Positions 43,159 to 52,130 of a stretch of DNA of 64,000 nucleotides are shown here, one piece after another; the stretch's first letter is position 1, and every line of letters begins with the position of its first letter. The translations under genes were made by a program, and so were the position numbers. Origin of the DNA: Pontibacillus salipaludis (lineage in GTDB: Bacteria; Bacillota; Bacilli; Bacillales; BH030062); NCBI RefSeq assembly GCF_014642405.1, contig NZ_BMIN01000002.1, positions 124,001 through 188,000 of the forward strand. Reading direction: 5' to 3'. The notes below the pieces were generated by a model, which worked only from the letters and a program-made list of their open reading frames with translations, was not told the origin of the DNA and ran no database searches.

Positions 43159-43860
43159 CTAAAAATAATAGTTTTGTATATAGTCTAATTGGTCCTTCGT
43201 AATCATTGCCTTTTCATCAGTTCCATCAAACGAAACCGTATACGAATTCTTGGCATACAACGAAAAGTTGGTCACGAAATGAATATTGATGATAAAAGAT
43301 CGATGAGAACGAATAAAATCCCTTTCTCTTAGTTCCCCTTCTAGATCTCCTAGCGTTTGGTAGGTTTGAACAGCTTGCCCCTTCGTATAAATCGTGGAAG
43401 AGCGACCTGTCCGTTCTATAAAAATGATTTCCTTTTTCGGTAAGATATGAATCTCAGACTTTTGCTTAATAAAAAGACGGCCTTTCATTTCTGTAGAGCG
43501 TGTCTTCTGTATATAACGTTCTAACGACTGCACCAACCGATCCTTCCTATACGGCTTCATGATGTAGTCATGAACGTTCAACTCAAAGGCATGCACGGCG
43601 TACACACTATTAGCCGTAACGAAGATCACATCAATATCAAGAGCGTGTGTATGAATTAAGTCTGCAAGCTCGTACCCAGATAATTCCGGCATCTCTATAT
43701 CCGCTATCAGCAAATCAATCGTTTCTTGCTTTACCTGGCGATACGCTTCTTCAGCCGATGTAACAGAGAATACGATTTCCGTGCCGTCCACTTGTTCAAC
43801 AATGCTATGTATTTTTTCTAAATCGATCGCCCGATCATCTACTATGCCAATACGTATCAT
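43159..43860 (-). CDS. natR: LytTR response regulator (NatR-like)
   Basis: A 233-residue regulator: receiver domain with the phosphoacceptor Asp in LLIADIEMPELSGYEL (about residue 55) and LytTR DNA-binding domain (about residues 130-230, SEIHILPKKEIIFIER; REDFIRSHRSFIINIHFV-like). LytTR proteins bind paired 9-bp direct repeats; such a pair with 21-bp register lies at 43925-43954 between natR and natA. Likely activates natAB. ATG 43860 after AAAGGAG. Confidence 0.87.
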   Translation of the reverse strand: MIRIGIVDDRAIDLEKIHSIVEQVDGTEIVFSVTSAEEAYRQVKQETIDLLIADIEMPELSGYELADLIHTHALDIDVIFVTANSVYAVHAFELNVHDYIMKPYRKDRLVQSLERYIQKTRSTEMKGRLFIKQKSEIHILPKKEIIFIERTGRSSTIYTKGQAVQTYQTLGDLEGELRERDFIRSHRSFIINIHFVTNFSLYAKNSYTVSFDGTDEKAMITKDQLDYIQNYYF

Positions 43861-43924
43861 GTGGATGTTCTCCTTTAAGAAAATAACAACTTAATTGTAA
43901 CATCTTCCCATACCATATAGAACG

Positions 43925-43954
43925 TTTCACGACTGAAAACGGCACTTTCACGAC
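43925..43954. promoter_or_regulatory. Paired LytTR (NatR) binding sites
   Basis: TTTCACGAC occurs twice as a direct repeat at 43925-43933 and 43946-43954, start-to-start 21 bases (two helical turns). This register is characteristic of LytTR operators. It lies 70-100 bases upstream of natA and 65-95 upstream of natR. Confidence 0.7.
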
Positions 43955-44022
43955 ATAATGACAGAAATGGTCCTCTCTATCTTTTATGATAAGTATAACG
44001 ATTAATGACGAGGAGGACGATT

Positions 44023-44766
44023 ATGATTGAAATGAACGATGTAACGAAAAAGTTTTCGACAAAGAAGACGAACGTCACCGCCTTAAACCATGTCTCTTTT
44101 ACAGTACCAGCCGGCAAAGTGGTGGGATTATTAGGTGAGAACGGAGCAGGTAAAACAACATTATTACGCTGTATCGCTACGTTAATCACCCCTACTAGTG
44201 GGACGATTACGGTAAATGGATTTTCAACAACAAAAGAACCTAATCAAGTTAAACGAAAAATTGGAGTTTTGTTCGGGGGTGAGACAGGTCTTTATGACAG
44301 ACTGACAGCACGTGAGAATCTCACATACTTCGCTAACTTGTATGGATTATCTAAGCATGAAACAAAAGTTGCCATAGAAGAGCTAGCTGTGAAGTTCGGA
44401 ATGCGAGAATATCTTGATAGAAGAGTAGGAGAGTTTTCAAAAGGGATGCGACAAAAAGTTGCCATATCGAGGACCATCATACACAATCCAGATATCATTC
44501 TTCTTGATGAACCTACGACTGGCCTTGATATTACGTCTTCTAATGTTTTTCGACAAATGATCCTTCAACTCAAACAACAAGGAAAAACGATTCTGTTCTC
44601 AAGTCATATCATGGAAGAAGTTCAAGCGTTGTGTGATTCAGTGGCCATGATTCATAAAGGACAGCTCGTTTATCAAGGAAAACTTGAAGCCTTATATCAT
44701 GAGGAAGATACGCAAGACCTGAATTTTATTTTCATGTCTAAACTAGCGCGAGGTGAAACGGCATGA
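44023..44766 (+). CDS. natA: Na+ efflux ABC transporter, ATP-binding subunit
   Basis: ATPase of the two-component NatAB Na+ exporter. 247 residues, as B. subtilis NatA. Walker A is LLGENGAGKTTLL (about residue 40), signature EFSKGMRQKVAISR, Walker B ILLDEPTTGLD and the switch His in ILFSSHIMEEV. ATG 44023 follows AGGAGG by six bases; the upstream frame (44005) has no such site. Overlaps natB by four bases (ATGA), so they are co-translated. Probably activated by NatR. Confidence 0.92.
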   Translation: MIEMNDVTKKFSTKKTNVTALNHVSFTVPAGKVVGLLGENGAGKTTLLRCIATLITPTSGTITVNGFSTTKEPNQVKRKIGVLFGGETGLYDRLTARENLTYFANLYGLSKHETKVAIEELAVKFGMREYLDRRVGEFSKGMRQKVAISRTIIHNPDIILLDEPTTGLDITSSNVFRQMILQLKQQGKTILFSSHIMEEVQALCDSVAMIHKGQLVYQGKLEALYHEEDTQDLNFIFMSKLARGETA

Positions 44767-45926
44767 TCTGGAACATGTATGTAAAAGAGATGAAAGATGT
44801 GTTTCGAGATCGACGTACGCTCCTGATGGTTGTGTTCCTTCCTCTTATTTTACTAAGTGGACTTGTATTCTTTTACGAAAGCTTAATGAGCGATGATAAA
44901 GAAGAAACCTATACAGTAGCCATTCCAAATGAATTAAGTGAAGAAGGCCAGTTATTCTTTAGTGATATGCCCAATTTGGAAATGGAGGTTTTCGCTCGAC
45001 CAAAAGAAGTGGTTGATGAAGGCGAAGCAAGTGTGGCTCTTTTAGCTGAGGATGGATTTTTTGAATCCCTTGGAGAAGAAGGGATGGCTGGAGTCACCTT
45101 ATACGGAGACTCCATGAGCCAAAACGCCTCGTATGTCATGAACATGATTGAATCTAAATTCGCTCAAGTGGAACAGGGAATTGTAAGTTCCAGGTTAGAA
45201 GAAAAAAACGTCGAAGAATCTATATTAGAAGCTTTCACCGTAGAGCGCGTAGAACCTAGCTATAATGATGAAAATGGAGATTCATTAGCTTTAATCTCTA
45301 TGCTCCTCCCCATGGTCTTCTCCATTGCCATTGCATCAGGCTCCACTTCAGCTGCGATGGACTTATTCGCAGGGGAAAAAGAGAGAAAGACAATGGAGTC
45401 TTTACTTATGACTCCTGTCGACCGAAATAAAATTCTGATCTCTAAATGGCTAACCATCTCAACATTCGGGGCCATGACGGGCATTCTTGCCGTCGTGCTC
45501 ATTGTGATTGAAACGCTTTTCTTCACAGAGAAGATGAAGGCAGCCTTCTCCATTAATGAAGGTATGTCAATCGTAATCATCATCACATTAGCTATGACCC
45601 TTCTATTCGCACTATTTATCGCAGCTCTTCTCATGCTTATAAGTATTATTGCCAAATCCATTAAAGAATCCCAAAGCTACAGCACACCAGTTTCACTATT
45701 AACCATCGCACCGATGTTCTTCATCACAAGCATGGGAGTAAAAGAATTTACGTTCATAGACTTCATCTTGCCATTCATGAACCTATACGCGATTTTAAAA
45801 CAACTCCTATACGGCATCATCGACATCACAAACATCGCCCTAACCCTAGGAAGCACCGCTATCTATATCCTGATCCTATTCGCTATAGCGAGAGTGCTCT
45901 TTATGAAGGATCGGTGGGTGTTATAA
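44763..45926 (+). CDS. natB: Na+ efflux ABC transporter, permease subunit
   Basis: Membrane partner of NatA, 387 residues, ABC2-type permease. One N-terminal helix (residues 20-40) precedes a large extracytoplasmic domain (about 50-175), then five or six helices, with VALNSMTPVDRNKILISKW-like coupling region (FAGEKERKTMESLLMTPVDR, about residue 205) and FITSMGVKEF. Length and topology match NatB of B. subtilis. The acidic extracellular domain fits Na+-rich surroundings, as a trend only. No terminator before the family C repeats that follow. Confidence 0.9.
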   Translation: MIWNMYVKEMKDVFRDRRTLLMVVFLPLILLSGLVFFYESLMSDDKEETYTVAIPNELSEEGQLFFSDMPNLEMEVFARPKEVVDEGEASVALLAEDGFFESLGEEGMAGVTLYGDSMSQNASYVMNMIESKFAQVEQGIVSSRLEEKNVEESILEAFTVERVEPSYNDENGDSLALISMLLPMVFSIAIASGSTSAAMDLFAGEKERKTMESLLMTPVDRNKILISKWLTISTFGAMTGILAVVLIVIETLFFTEKMKAAFSINEGMSIVIIITLAMTLLFALFIAALLMLISIIAKSIKESQSYSTPVSLLTIAPMFFITSMGVKEFTFIDFILPFMNLYAILKQLLYGIIDITNIALTLGSTAIYILILFAIARVLFMKDRWVL

Positions 45927-46160
45927 GAAAAGCGCAGGGGGCTCGCCCAGGGGCGTACGGATAAGCAAGCTGCTGCAAGTCTGCCTAGCAAACTGGAAGT
46001 AGATTGCTTATCTCGCTAGGCCCTCCCCGCCGGAGCTAGATCGAAGAAAAGCGCAGGCGGGGTGGTCAGAGGCGTACGGATAAGTAAAATGCCGGAAGTG
46101 GCGATTAGCCACTGCAGGTAGTTTACTTATCTCGCTAGCCTCTCCCCGCCGGAGCTAGAT
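45927..46160. repeat. Hairpin repeat family C, two direct copies C1 and C2
   Basis: C1 (45927-46041) and C2 (46047-46160) each begin GAAAAGCGCAGG, have GGCGTACGGATAAG as 5' stem and CTTATCTCGCTAG as 3' stem, and end CTCCCCGCCGGAGCTAGAT. The inner arms differ: C1 GCAAGCTGC with GTAGATTGC, C2 TAAAATGCC with GGTAGTTTA. A truncated head of a third copy starts at 46164. Confidence 0.85.
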
Positions 46161-46204
46161 CTAGAAAAGCGCAAGATGGTTGCGCAGAGGACCAAACTGC
46201 AACC

Positions 46205-46356
46205 CAGTATCTGTGACCTTTCTAGGTTTTTCTACTAATAAAAAGTCAGAGATACAAGCATTCTCTTACCTTTTTAAAGTTCATTCATATAAAAAGGTTA
46301 CAGATCCGCCGTTTCTCTTACCTTTTAGACACCCTATCAGTGAAAAAGGTAAGAGA
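46205..46356. repeat. Nested inverted repeats with TCTCTTACCTTTT and CTGTGACCTTT words
   Basis: TCTCTTACCTTTT (46315) faces AAAAGGTAAGAGA (46343) as a 13-bp inverted repeat. CTGTGACCTTT (46209) faces AAAAGGTTACAG (46292). The words TCTTACCTTTTT and AAAGGT occur several times in 150 bases. No gene; origin unclear. The rest of the gap from 46190 to 46397 holds nothing else I recognise. Confidence 0.55.
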
Positions 46357-46397
46357 TTGGCCATTCACTACTCGCCGACCAATCTAAACAAACACTA

Positions 46398-46440
46398 AAA
46401 AAGCATGGATTTTCGATAACGAAAATCCATGCTTTTTATC
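46398..46440. terminator. Terminator after the yfmR-like gene
   Basis: AAAAAGCATGGATTTTCG pairs with CGAAAATCCATGCTTTTT around a short loop; T-tracts on both strands. Confidence 0.9.
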
Positions 46441-46441
46441 T

Positions 46442-48343
46442 TTATTGCTTCGATTCTTCAATAATTGTCGATAACTCTTCCCAACGCTCCATTGCTTGCT
46501 CAATTTGCTCTTCTAACTGTTGCATTTCATTCATCAATTCTTGAGCACGAACCGCGTCACTACCTGTTTCGGTAATTTCATTTTGGACTTCTTCATAGCG
46601 AAGTTCTAATTGTTCAATTCGGTCCTCAATGGTATTCCATTCTTGCTGTTCATGGTAGGAAAGCTTGCGGCGTTTTTGGCGCTGATGAGGAGAGGCTTTC
46701 TTTTCCTCTTTTGCCTTTTGACGTTCCGCCGCTAATGCTTCGCCTTCTTCTTGTTTACGAATCTCGAGATATTCTGTGTAGTTCCCTTGAAATCTTCGGA
46801 TACGCGTATCTTCGAAGGCAATTAAATGATCGACCACTCGATCAAGGAAGTAGCGATCGTGGGAGACTGTGATGACTACTCCAGGGAACGAATCAAGGTA
46901 TTCCTCAAGTATGGTTAACGTTTGAGTATCAAGATCATTTGTTGGCTCATCCAGCAGTAAGACGTTTGGTTCTTGCATTAAAACGCGCAAGAGATACAAA
47001 CGACGTCGCTCTCCACCTGAGAGCTTAGAGATATATGTCCACTGCATATAGCGAGGGAACATGAAACGCTCAAGCATCTGTTCAGCCGTAATCGTATCGC
47101 CCTCAATGGTTTGAACGACTTCTGCCTCTTCTTTAATGTACTCGACTACGCGTAGAGATTCGTCCATTTCTTGGTGATCCTGTGTGTAGTAACCGACTTT
47201 GACGGTTTGCCCCGTAGAGATCACGCCAGTATCTGGCTCGACCTTTCCTGCAATCATATTCAGTAATGTCGTCTTCCCGCTTCCGTTTGGCCCAATAATA
47301 CCAAGACGCTCTCCTGGGACCACCAGGTAACTAAAATCATCGACAACGGTGCGGCCTTCATAAGATTTATTAACACCTTCAAGCTCAAACACATCATTCC
47401 CTAACCTGGTTGAACCAATGGCGATATCAACTTCTCCACCCGCTCGCTCTACTTTTTGATCACGAAGTGCTTCTGCGCGATCTTTCCTAGCTTTTTGCTT
47501 TGTACCACGCGCTTTCGGCCCCCGTCGCAACCACTCAAGCTCCCTGCGAAGCGTGTTTTGTCGTTTTTGTTCATTCGCTCTTTCTAGTTCTTCCCGCTCT
47601 GCCTTCTTTTCTAAAAAGACTTCATAGTTTCCGTCGTAAATATATAGATTACCTTTATCCAATTCGTAAATACGATTTGTTACACGATTTAAGAAATAAC
47701 GATCGTGTGTCACAACTAAGAGAGACCCCTTATATTGAGTTAGGAAGCTTTCCATCCATTCAATCGTTTCATTATCCAGATGGTTAGTCGGCTCATCAAG
47801 AATAAGCAAGTCAGCTGGTTGAATAAGCGCTTTTGCGATGGCTACACGCTTTTTTTGTCCACCTGATAAGGCACTCACAGATTGGTCAAAGTTACGAATA
47901 CCAAGCTTTGTAAGAATGGTTTTCGCAACCGTGTTCGCCTCCCATGCATCATGCTCATCCATCTTTTGTTGAGCTTTGTATAGGTGTTCTTGCTTCTGTT
48001 CAGACGTAGGCTCTCCTTCTAACTCACGTAACGCTTGTTCATAGTGACGCATCGTTTTCATAATCGTGGATTCACCGTAATAGATTTGCTCAAGCACCGT
48101 AAGATCGTGATTTAGCTGTGGTTCTTGAGGCAAGTACTCAATATGAAAGTCATTGGCATGATCCATAGTCCCTTTCTCAGCAGTGTCTACGCCAGCCAAT
48201 ACTTTTAAAAGCGTTGATTTACCCGTTCCGTTCACACCAATTAATCCTATACGCTCTCGCTCTCCGATCGTAAAGGATATTTCGTTAAAGAGATCTTTGT
48301 CTCCGTACGTCTTATATAAATTTTCTACTGATAAAATGCTCAT
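46442..48343 (-). CDS. yfmR: ABC-F family ribosome-associated ATPase YfmR (Uup-like)
   Basis: Soluble twin-ATPase of the ABC-F class, 633 residues. Walker A motifs are LIGVNGTGKSTLL (about residue 35) and IIGPNGSGKTTLL (about 346), signatures are ALSGGQKKR and KLSGGERRR, and linkers include the charged P-site tRNA interaction motif region (EWLRRGPKARGTKQKARKDR). The C-terminal coiled coil (ABC_tran_CTD, residues about 545-630) is present. YfmR works with EF-P in clearing stalled ribosomes (published for B. subtilis). No antibiotic-resistance association is evident. Confidence 0.9.
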   Translation of the reverse strand: MSILSVENLYKTYGDKDLFNEISFTIGERERIGLIGVNGTGKSTLLKVLAGVDTAEKGTMDHANDFHIEYLPQEPQLNHDLTVLEQIYYGESTIMKTMRHYEQALRELEGEPTSEQKQEHLYKAQQKMDEHDAWEANTVAKTILTKLGIRNFDQSVSALSGGQKKRVAIAKALIQPADLLILDEPTNHLDNETIEWMESFLTQYKGSLLVVTHDRYFLNRVTNRIYELDKGNLYIYDGNYEVFLEKKAEREELERANEQKRQNTLRRELEWLRRGPKARGTKQKARKDRAEALRDQKVERAGGEVDIAIGSTRLGNDVFELEGVNKSYEGRTVVDDFSYLVVPGERLGIIGPNGSGKTTLLNMIAGKVEPDTGVISTGQTVKVGYYTQDHQEMDESLRVVEYIKEEAEVVQTIEGDTITAEQMLERFMFPRYMQWTYISKLSGGERRRLYLLRVLMQEPNVLLLDEPTNDLDTQTLTILEEYLDSFPGVVITVSHDRYFLDRVVDHLIAFEDTRIRRFQGNYTEYLEIRKQEEGEALAAERQKAKEEKKASPHQRQKRRKLSYHEQQEWNTIEDRIEQLELRYEEVQNEITETGSDAVRAQELMNEMQQLEEQIEQAMERWEELSTIIEESKQ

Positions 48344-48375
48344 ATGTAGCCCTTCCTTTAACTAGACGTTTCCGA

Positions 48376-48570
48376 TTAATAAACCTTTTTGACACGGCCT
48401 ACTTGTCCGTCTTCAAGTCTTACTTTAATACCATGAGGATGTGAACTTGATTTAGTCAATAAATCCTTCACAATCCCGTGTGTTACCTTTCCTGTACGTT
48501 GGTCTTGCTTCAATACTATATCCACTTCTTTACCTGGTTGAATATCTTTTCGATTCTGTCCGTTCATCAT
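48376..48570 (-). CDS. ywbE: YwbE family protein (DUF2196)
   Basis: A 64-residue protein of the YwbE family: MMNGQNRKDIQPGKEVDIVL, KQDQRTGKVTHGIVKDLLTK, SSSHPHGIKVRLEDGQVGRV. It is predicted to be a small beta-barrel. Start ATG 48570 after GGGAG. The function is unknown. Lies 32 bases upstream of the yfmR ribosome region on the same strand and could be co-transcribed. Confidence 0.8.
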   Translation of the reverse strand: MMNGQNRKDIQPGKEVDIVLKQDQRTGKVTHGIVKDLLTKSSSHPHGIKVRLEDGQVGRVKKVY

Positions 48571-48783
48571 TCGCAACTCCCATATCTTTTTAGTACTACC
48601 TATTATAAAGGATTTTAATGATAAAAAACACAAAGAGCCATTTAGCTACCAAGGTGAGCACTTTTCTTTTGAACAAGTCATCACCATGGTATAACTGTAC
48701 TCACGGTTTAACAAACCACGACTCGCATAAATATATGAGAGTAACTTAAACTAAGATGCATTTACTTCAAGGAGGTTTTTATA

Positions 48784-49452
48784 ATGAGTAATAAAAAGGT
48801 TCTAATGGTCGTAACAAACCATACGAAAATCACTGATGATCATAAAACAGGGTTATGGCTTGAAGAGTATGCCGTTCCTTACAATGCATTCAAAGAAGCC
48901 GGATACGACGTGAAAGTCACAAGTATTCAGGGTGGAGAAGTTCCTCTCGATCCTAACAGTATTCCAGAAGAAGAAGTAAGCGAATGGGCAGAAGCTCAGG
49001 AGCTTCTAAAAGATACAGCTCAATTATCAAAAGAGGACGCTCAAGGATTTGTCGGCATCTTCCTTCCAGGTGGACACGGTACTATGTTTGATTTCCCTGA
49101 TAGCGAAACTCTTCAATATGTGCTTCAGCAACATGCTGAACAGGGCAATGTCATTGGTTCTGTTTGTCACGGTCCAAGCGGACTAGTCAACGCCACTTAC
49201 GAAAATGGACAACCGATTGTAAAAGGAAAGAAAGTCACTGGCTTCACAGATCCTGAAGAAATCGGCATGAATTTAGATCAGCATATGCCATTCATGCTTG
49301 AAACAGAATTGCGTAACAAAGGGGCTAATTTCTCTAAAGGGGAAGACTGGTCCGTTCACGCTGTACGTGATGGGAACCTTGTTACTGGTCAAAACCCAAT
49401 GTCTAGCGAAAGTGCTGCAGAGAAAATGGTTGAAGCTTTAAAAGAACAATAA
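48784..49452 (+). CDS. DJ-1/PfpI family class I glutamine amidotransferase-like protein
   Basis: A 222-residue member of the DJ-1/PfpI superfamily resembling Hsp31-type deglycase/chaperones and glyoxalase III. The nucleophilic Cys lies in GNVIGSVCHGPSGL (about residue 125), preceded by GGHGTMFDFPDSETLQ with the expected Glu-like site. Plays a role in stress (protein damage by methylglyoxal) by family. ATG 48784 follows AAGGAGG. Single gene with terminator at 49477. Confidence 0.85.
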   Translation: MSNKKVLMVVTNHTKITDDHKTGLWLEEYAVPYNAFKEAGYDVKVTSIQGGEVPLDPNSIPEEEVSEWAEAQELLKDTAQLSKEDAQGFVGIFLPGGHGTMFDFPDSETLQYVLQQHAEQGNVIGSVCHGPSGLVNATYENGQPIVKGKKVTGFTDPEEIGMNLDQHMPFMLETELRNKGANFSKGEDWSVHAVRDGNLVTGQNPMSSESAAEKMVEALKEQ

Positions 49453-49476
49453 CCTTTATTCTTTCTCCACAAATTG

Positions 49477-49513
49477 AAAAGCGCAACTCCTATAGAAGGA
49501 GTTGCGCTTTTTA
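49477..49513. terminator. Bidirectional terminator
   Basis: AAAAGCGCAACTCC pairs with GGAGTTGCGCTTTT. Serves the DJ-1/PfpI gene and the convergent ABM gene. Confidence 0.85.
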
Positions 49514-49517
49514 TGAT

Positions 49518-49802
49518 TTAAATTTCTTTAACCTTGTATACTTCACGTGTTGCTACTAAATCTGCCGTATTTTCCCTATACGTTTTGTAATGATCTGATT
49601 CAATATGGTGGTTCAACGCATCCATATTTTCATATTGCTCATGAAGAACAAGCGTCTCATCTTCAATCGACTTATGAAGATCGTACTGCAGGCAACCTTT
49701 TTCTTGCCTTGAAGCTTGTTGAGCTTTCTTTAATTCTTGTACCATTTGTTCCTCCGCACCTTCTTTGGGTGTGAAGATGGCTGTAATCGAAATCTTATCC
49801 AT
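49518..49802 (-). CDS. Antibiotic biosynthesis monooxygenase (ABM) domain protein, YgiN-like
   Basis: A 94-residue single ABM domain: ISITAIFTPKEGAEEQMVQE, CLQYDLHKSIEDETLVLHEQ and HIESDHYKTY. It forms a dimeric barrel and may act as quinol monooxygenase or haem-degrading helper (family range). ATG 49802 has a weak site (GCGAG); the longer frame reaching GTG 49811 is also possible. Function beyond family level is not known. Confidence 0.78.
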   Translation of the reverse strand: MDKISITAIFTPKEGAEEQMVQELKKAQQASRQEKGCLQYDLHKSIEDETLVLHEQYENMDALNHHIESDHYKTYRENTADLVATREVYKVKEI

Positions 49803-49873
49803 ACGAATCACTCGCTTTCTTTTCTAACATTTCCTAACCTACCACACACTATTCCCATTTCCTATAAATCCGC

Positions 49874-51208
49874 TTACTGGCTAGGAGATGATGGGAAAAT
49901 AAGGCGGAATACCGCACCACCCTGCTCTTTATTACTCACATGGATTGTGCCGTGACTCCGTTCAACTATGGCCCTTGAGATAGCAAGACCTAGCCCTGTT
50001 TCTCCTTCTTTCCCTTTCACAAATCGATGGAATAGTTGAGGGAGCAACTCATCTGGAACTCCTTCGCCGTCATCTTCAATTTCTAAGATGAACTGGGTAT
50101 CTTCCTCGTAAGCACGTAAGTTCACTTCAGATGCTGCGTGCCTTATTCCGTTCCCTACAATATTAATCAGTGCTTGAAGCATTTTTTCCTCATCAACGTA
50201 AAGCTGTCTTTGTTCCTCCACTGTAACGTTTAATGAAATTCCTTTTTCTGAAGCAAGGAAATGCATTCGTTCCTTTGTATCTTCTAAGAGTCGTTGGATA
50301 GGTGTATAGACTGGATTATAAATTCCATCCTCACTGTCGAGCTTGGCTAATAAAATAATTTCATTCACAATCTTTTTGAGCCGATCACTCTCTTTAACGA
50401 TAAGGTCTAAGCTTCGATCAGCTGCATCACCTTCAAAAACTCCATCTTTCACACCTTCTGCATATCCTTGAATGGTCATAAGAGGGGTCTTCAATTCATG
50501 AGAAGCATTTTGGAAGAAGTGCTTCTGAGAGCGGATGTACTGGTCCAATTCTTTGGCCATATCCATGACACTCTGTTCAACTTCTCCAATTTCACCACTG
50601 GCATTAACGGGCTTAATTTCGCTGAATTGACGATTCTCAATCTTTTTTACTTCTCTCTTTAAACGACTTAGAGGTGTAACAAGACGCTTTGTTAATAAGT
50701 AACTAAATAATATAGCTATGGCAATTCCAATTACAAAGACAATCATCATGCGTACAGCAAAGATGGACTGAATTGCCTGAAGTTCTTCTACAGGTGTAGC
50801 TAAAATGAGCAGGTATTCTTGTCCCTGGAAACGATAGCCAAGCTTTGATACTACATAGTTTTCCCCGTTCATTTTACGAAGACCCTTTTGCTCGTCTTTC
50901 GTTTCAAATTCAGACGCCCAACTTCTGGCCGTTGATTCCGGAAGGTTTGTAGCCAACGGAGAGTTTTCATCAGGATCCATAATCAAAATCTTATAATCAT
51001 TACTCTCAATTAGTCGACTCAGCTTGCCTCTTCCGGATGGATCTTCATACAAGAAATTTAAGATTAAATTTCCGTTTGTTTGGAGCTCATCCTGCTGGTC
51101 TTGAATAAGGATATCTAGCAATAAGGAATAGATAAAAAAGGCTGTAACAGACATGATTATAATCAACAGTGCCGTAAAAGCAGCATTTAATTGATAAAGT
51201 AACTTCAT
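49874..51208 (-). CDS. cssS: Two-component sensor kinase, secretion-stress type (CssS-like)
   Basis: A 444-residue membrane sensor with two helices (about residues 10-32 and 150-175) flanking a 115-residue extracytoplasmic sensor, HAMP (about 175-228), and a HisKA/HATPase module. The phosphorylated His lies in NASHELKTPLMTIQGYAEGV; DNGEGVPDELLPQLFHRFVKG and GETGLGLAIS are ATP-binding. Starts 3 bases behind cssR. Placed next to htrA- and prsA-like genes, which B. subtilis CssRS controls (htrA) during secretion stress. The identification rests on this context and general likeness. Confidence 0.82.
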   Translation of the reverse strand: MKLLYQLNAAFTALLIIIMSVTAFFIYSLLLDILIQDQQDELQTNGNLILNFLYEDPSGRGKLSRLIESNDYKILIMDPDENSPLATNLPESTARSWASEFETKDEQKGLRKMNGENYVVSKLGYRFQGQEYLLILATPVEELQAIQSIFAVRMMIVFVIGIAIAILFSYLLTKRLVTPLSRLKREVKKIENRQFSEIKPVNASGEIGEVEQSVMDMAKELDQYIRSQKHFFQNASHELKTPLMTIQGYAEGVKDGVFEGDAADRSLDLIVKESDRLKKIVNEIILLAKLDSEDGIYNPVYTPIQRLLEDTKERMHFLASEKGISLNVTVEEQRQLYVDEEKMLQALINIVGNGIRHAASEVNLRAYEEDTQFILEIEDDGEGVPDELLPQLFHRFVKGKEGETGLGLAISRAIVERSHGTIHVSNKEQGGAVFRLIFPSSPSQ

Positions 51209-51211
51209 TGT

Positions 51212-51916
51212 TTACGCCTCACGTTCTCGTAAGCGGTACCCATAACCCCAAACGGTTTCAATAGGAACATCAGCGAACTTTTTTCGAAGTCGTTTCACTA
51301 AATCGTCAACAGCCCGATCACTTCCAAAATAATCGTCGCCCCACACTTTATGGAGGAGTTCCTCACGGGAAAAAGCCCGATTCGTTTGGGAAACTAATAT
51401 TTGAAGTAAGCTGAATTCTTTAGCCGTCACTTCTACTTCTTCCCCCTGCCAAAATACCCTTCGTTCTTCAATAGAAAGGGTGAGGTCACCGTTCTTTAAG
51501 GTTGAGTCGCTTTCCGTTCCCTGACTTTCTTTATCATGGTACTTCTCCCATCGCTTCACCATTCGATTCACACGTGCTACAAGTTCACGAGGGCTAAATG
51601 GTTTCGTTAAGTAGTCATCACTTCCAAGCTCTAAACCCAGTACTTTATCAACCTCTTCATCTCGAGCTGAAATGATAATGATTGGAACATCTGATTCTTG
51701 GCGAATACGGCTACAAAAGTCATACCCATTCATCCCGGGAAGCATAATATCAAGCACCCACAGATCAGGAGGCGTTTCCTTCCACATATCCCACGCCTTC
51801 TCGGCTGTATCCACACTGTTTGTCTTATATCCTTCCTTATGTAAATAGGCCTCAACGATTTCTCGGATATGAGGATCATCTTCGACAATTCCAATGGTAG
51901 CGTCCTTCATTCCCAT
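51212..51916 (-). CDS. cssR: OmpR-family response regulator, secretion-stress type (CssR-like)
   Basis: A 234-residue regulator. Phospho-Asp in LWVLDIMLPGMNGYDF (about residue 54), receiver ends in KPFSPRELVARVN. The winged-helix DNA-binding domain has LLQILVSQTNRAFSREELLH and DDLVKRLRKKFADVPIETVWGYGYR. It is the first gene of the regulator-sensor pair. The target genes likely include htrA beyond the repeat-filled gap. ATG 51916 with AGGAGG nearby (a nearby ATG six bases downstream is possible). Confidence 0.83.
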   Translation of the reverse strand: MGMKDATIGIVEDDPHIREIVEAYLHKEGYKTNSVDTAEKAWDMWKETPPDLWVLDIMLPGMNGYDFCSRIRQESDVPIIIISARDEEVDKVLGLELGSDDYLTKPFSPRELVARVNRMVKRWEKYHDKESQGTESDSTLKNGDLTLSIEERRVFWQGEEVEVTAKEFSLLQILVSQTNRAFSREELLHKVWGDDYFGSDRAVDDLVKRLRKKFADVPIETVWGYGYRLREREA

Positions 51917-52130
51917 TCCTCCTTCAGTCTACTCTTTCCCTTTATTGTGCCACATTAGAGAAGTGGAGGCGACTGGGGAGTGCGTTAGGCTTCTTTAAAA
52001 AGGTTAACCTTATTTGTAATATTGCTATTTAGCCCCAAGAGACGTAGGGGCGTTGGATGTTGGTTATTGATGTGGCGGTTTTAGGGGATCTTCCTCTTTT
52101 TCTGGGCGGCTTGTCCTTTACTTTTCGTGG

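Noticed and set aside
45927-46160. Insertion sequence remnants
   Set aside because: No transposase fragment and no target duplication were seen, only hairpin repeats.
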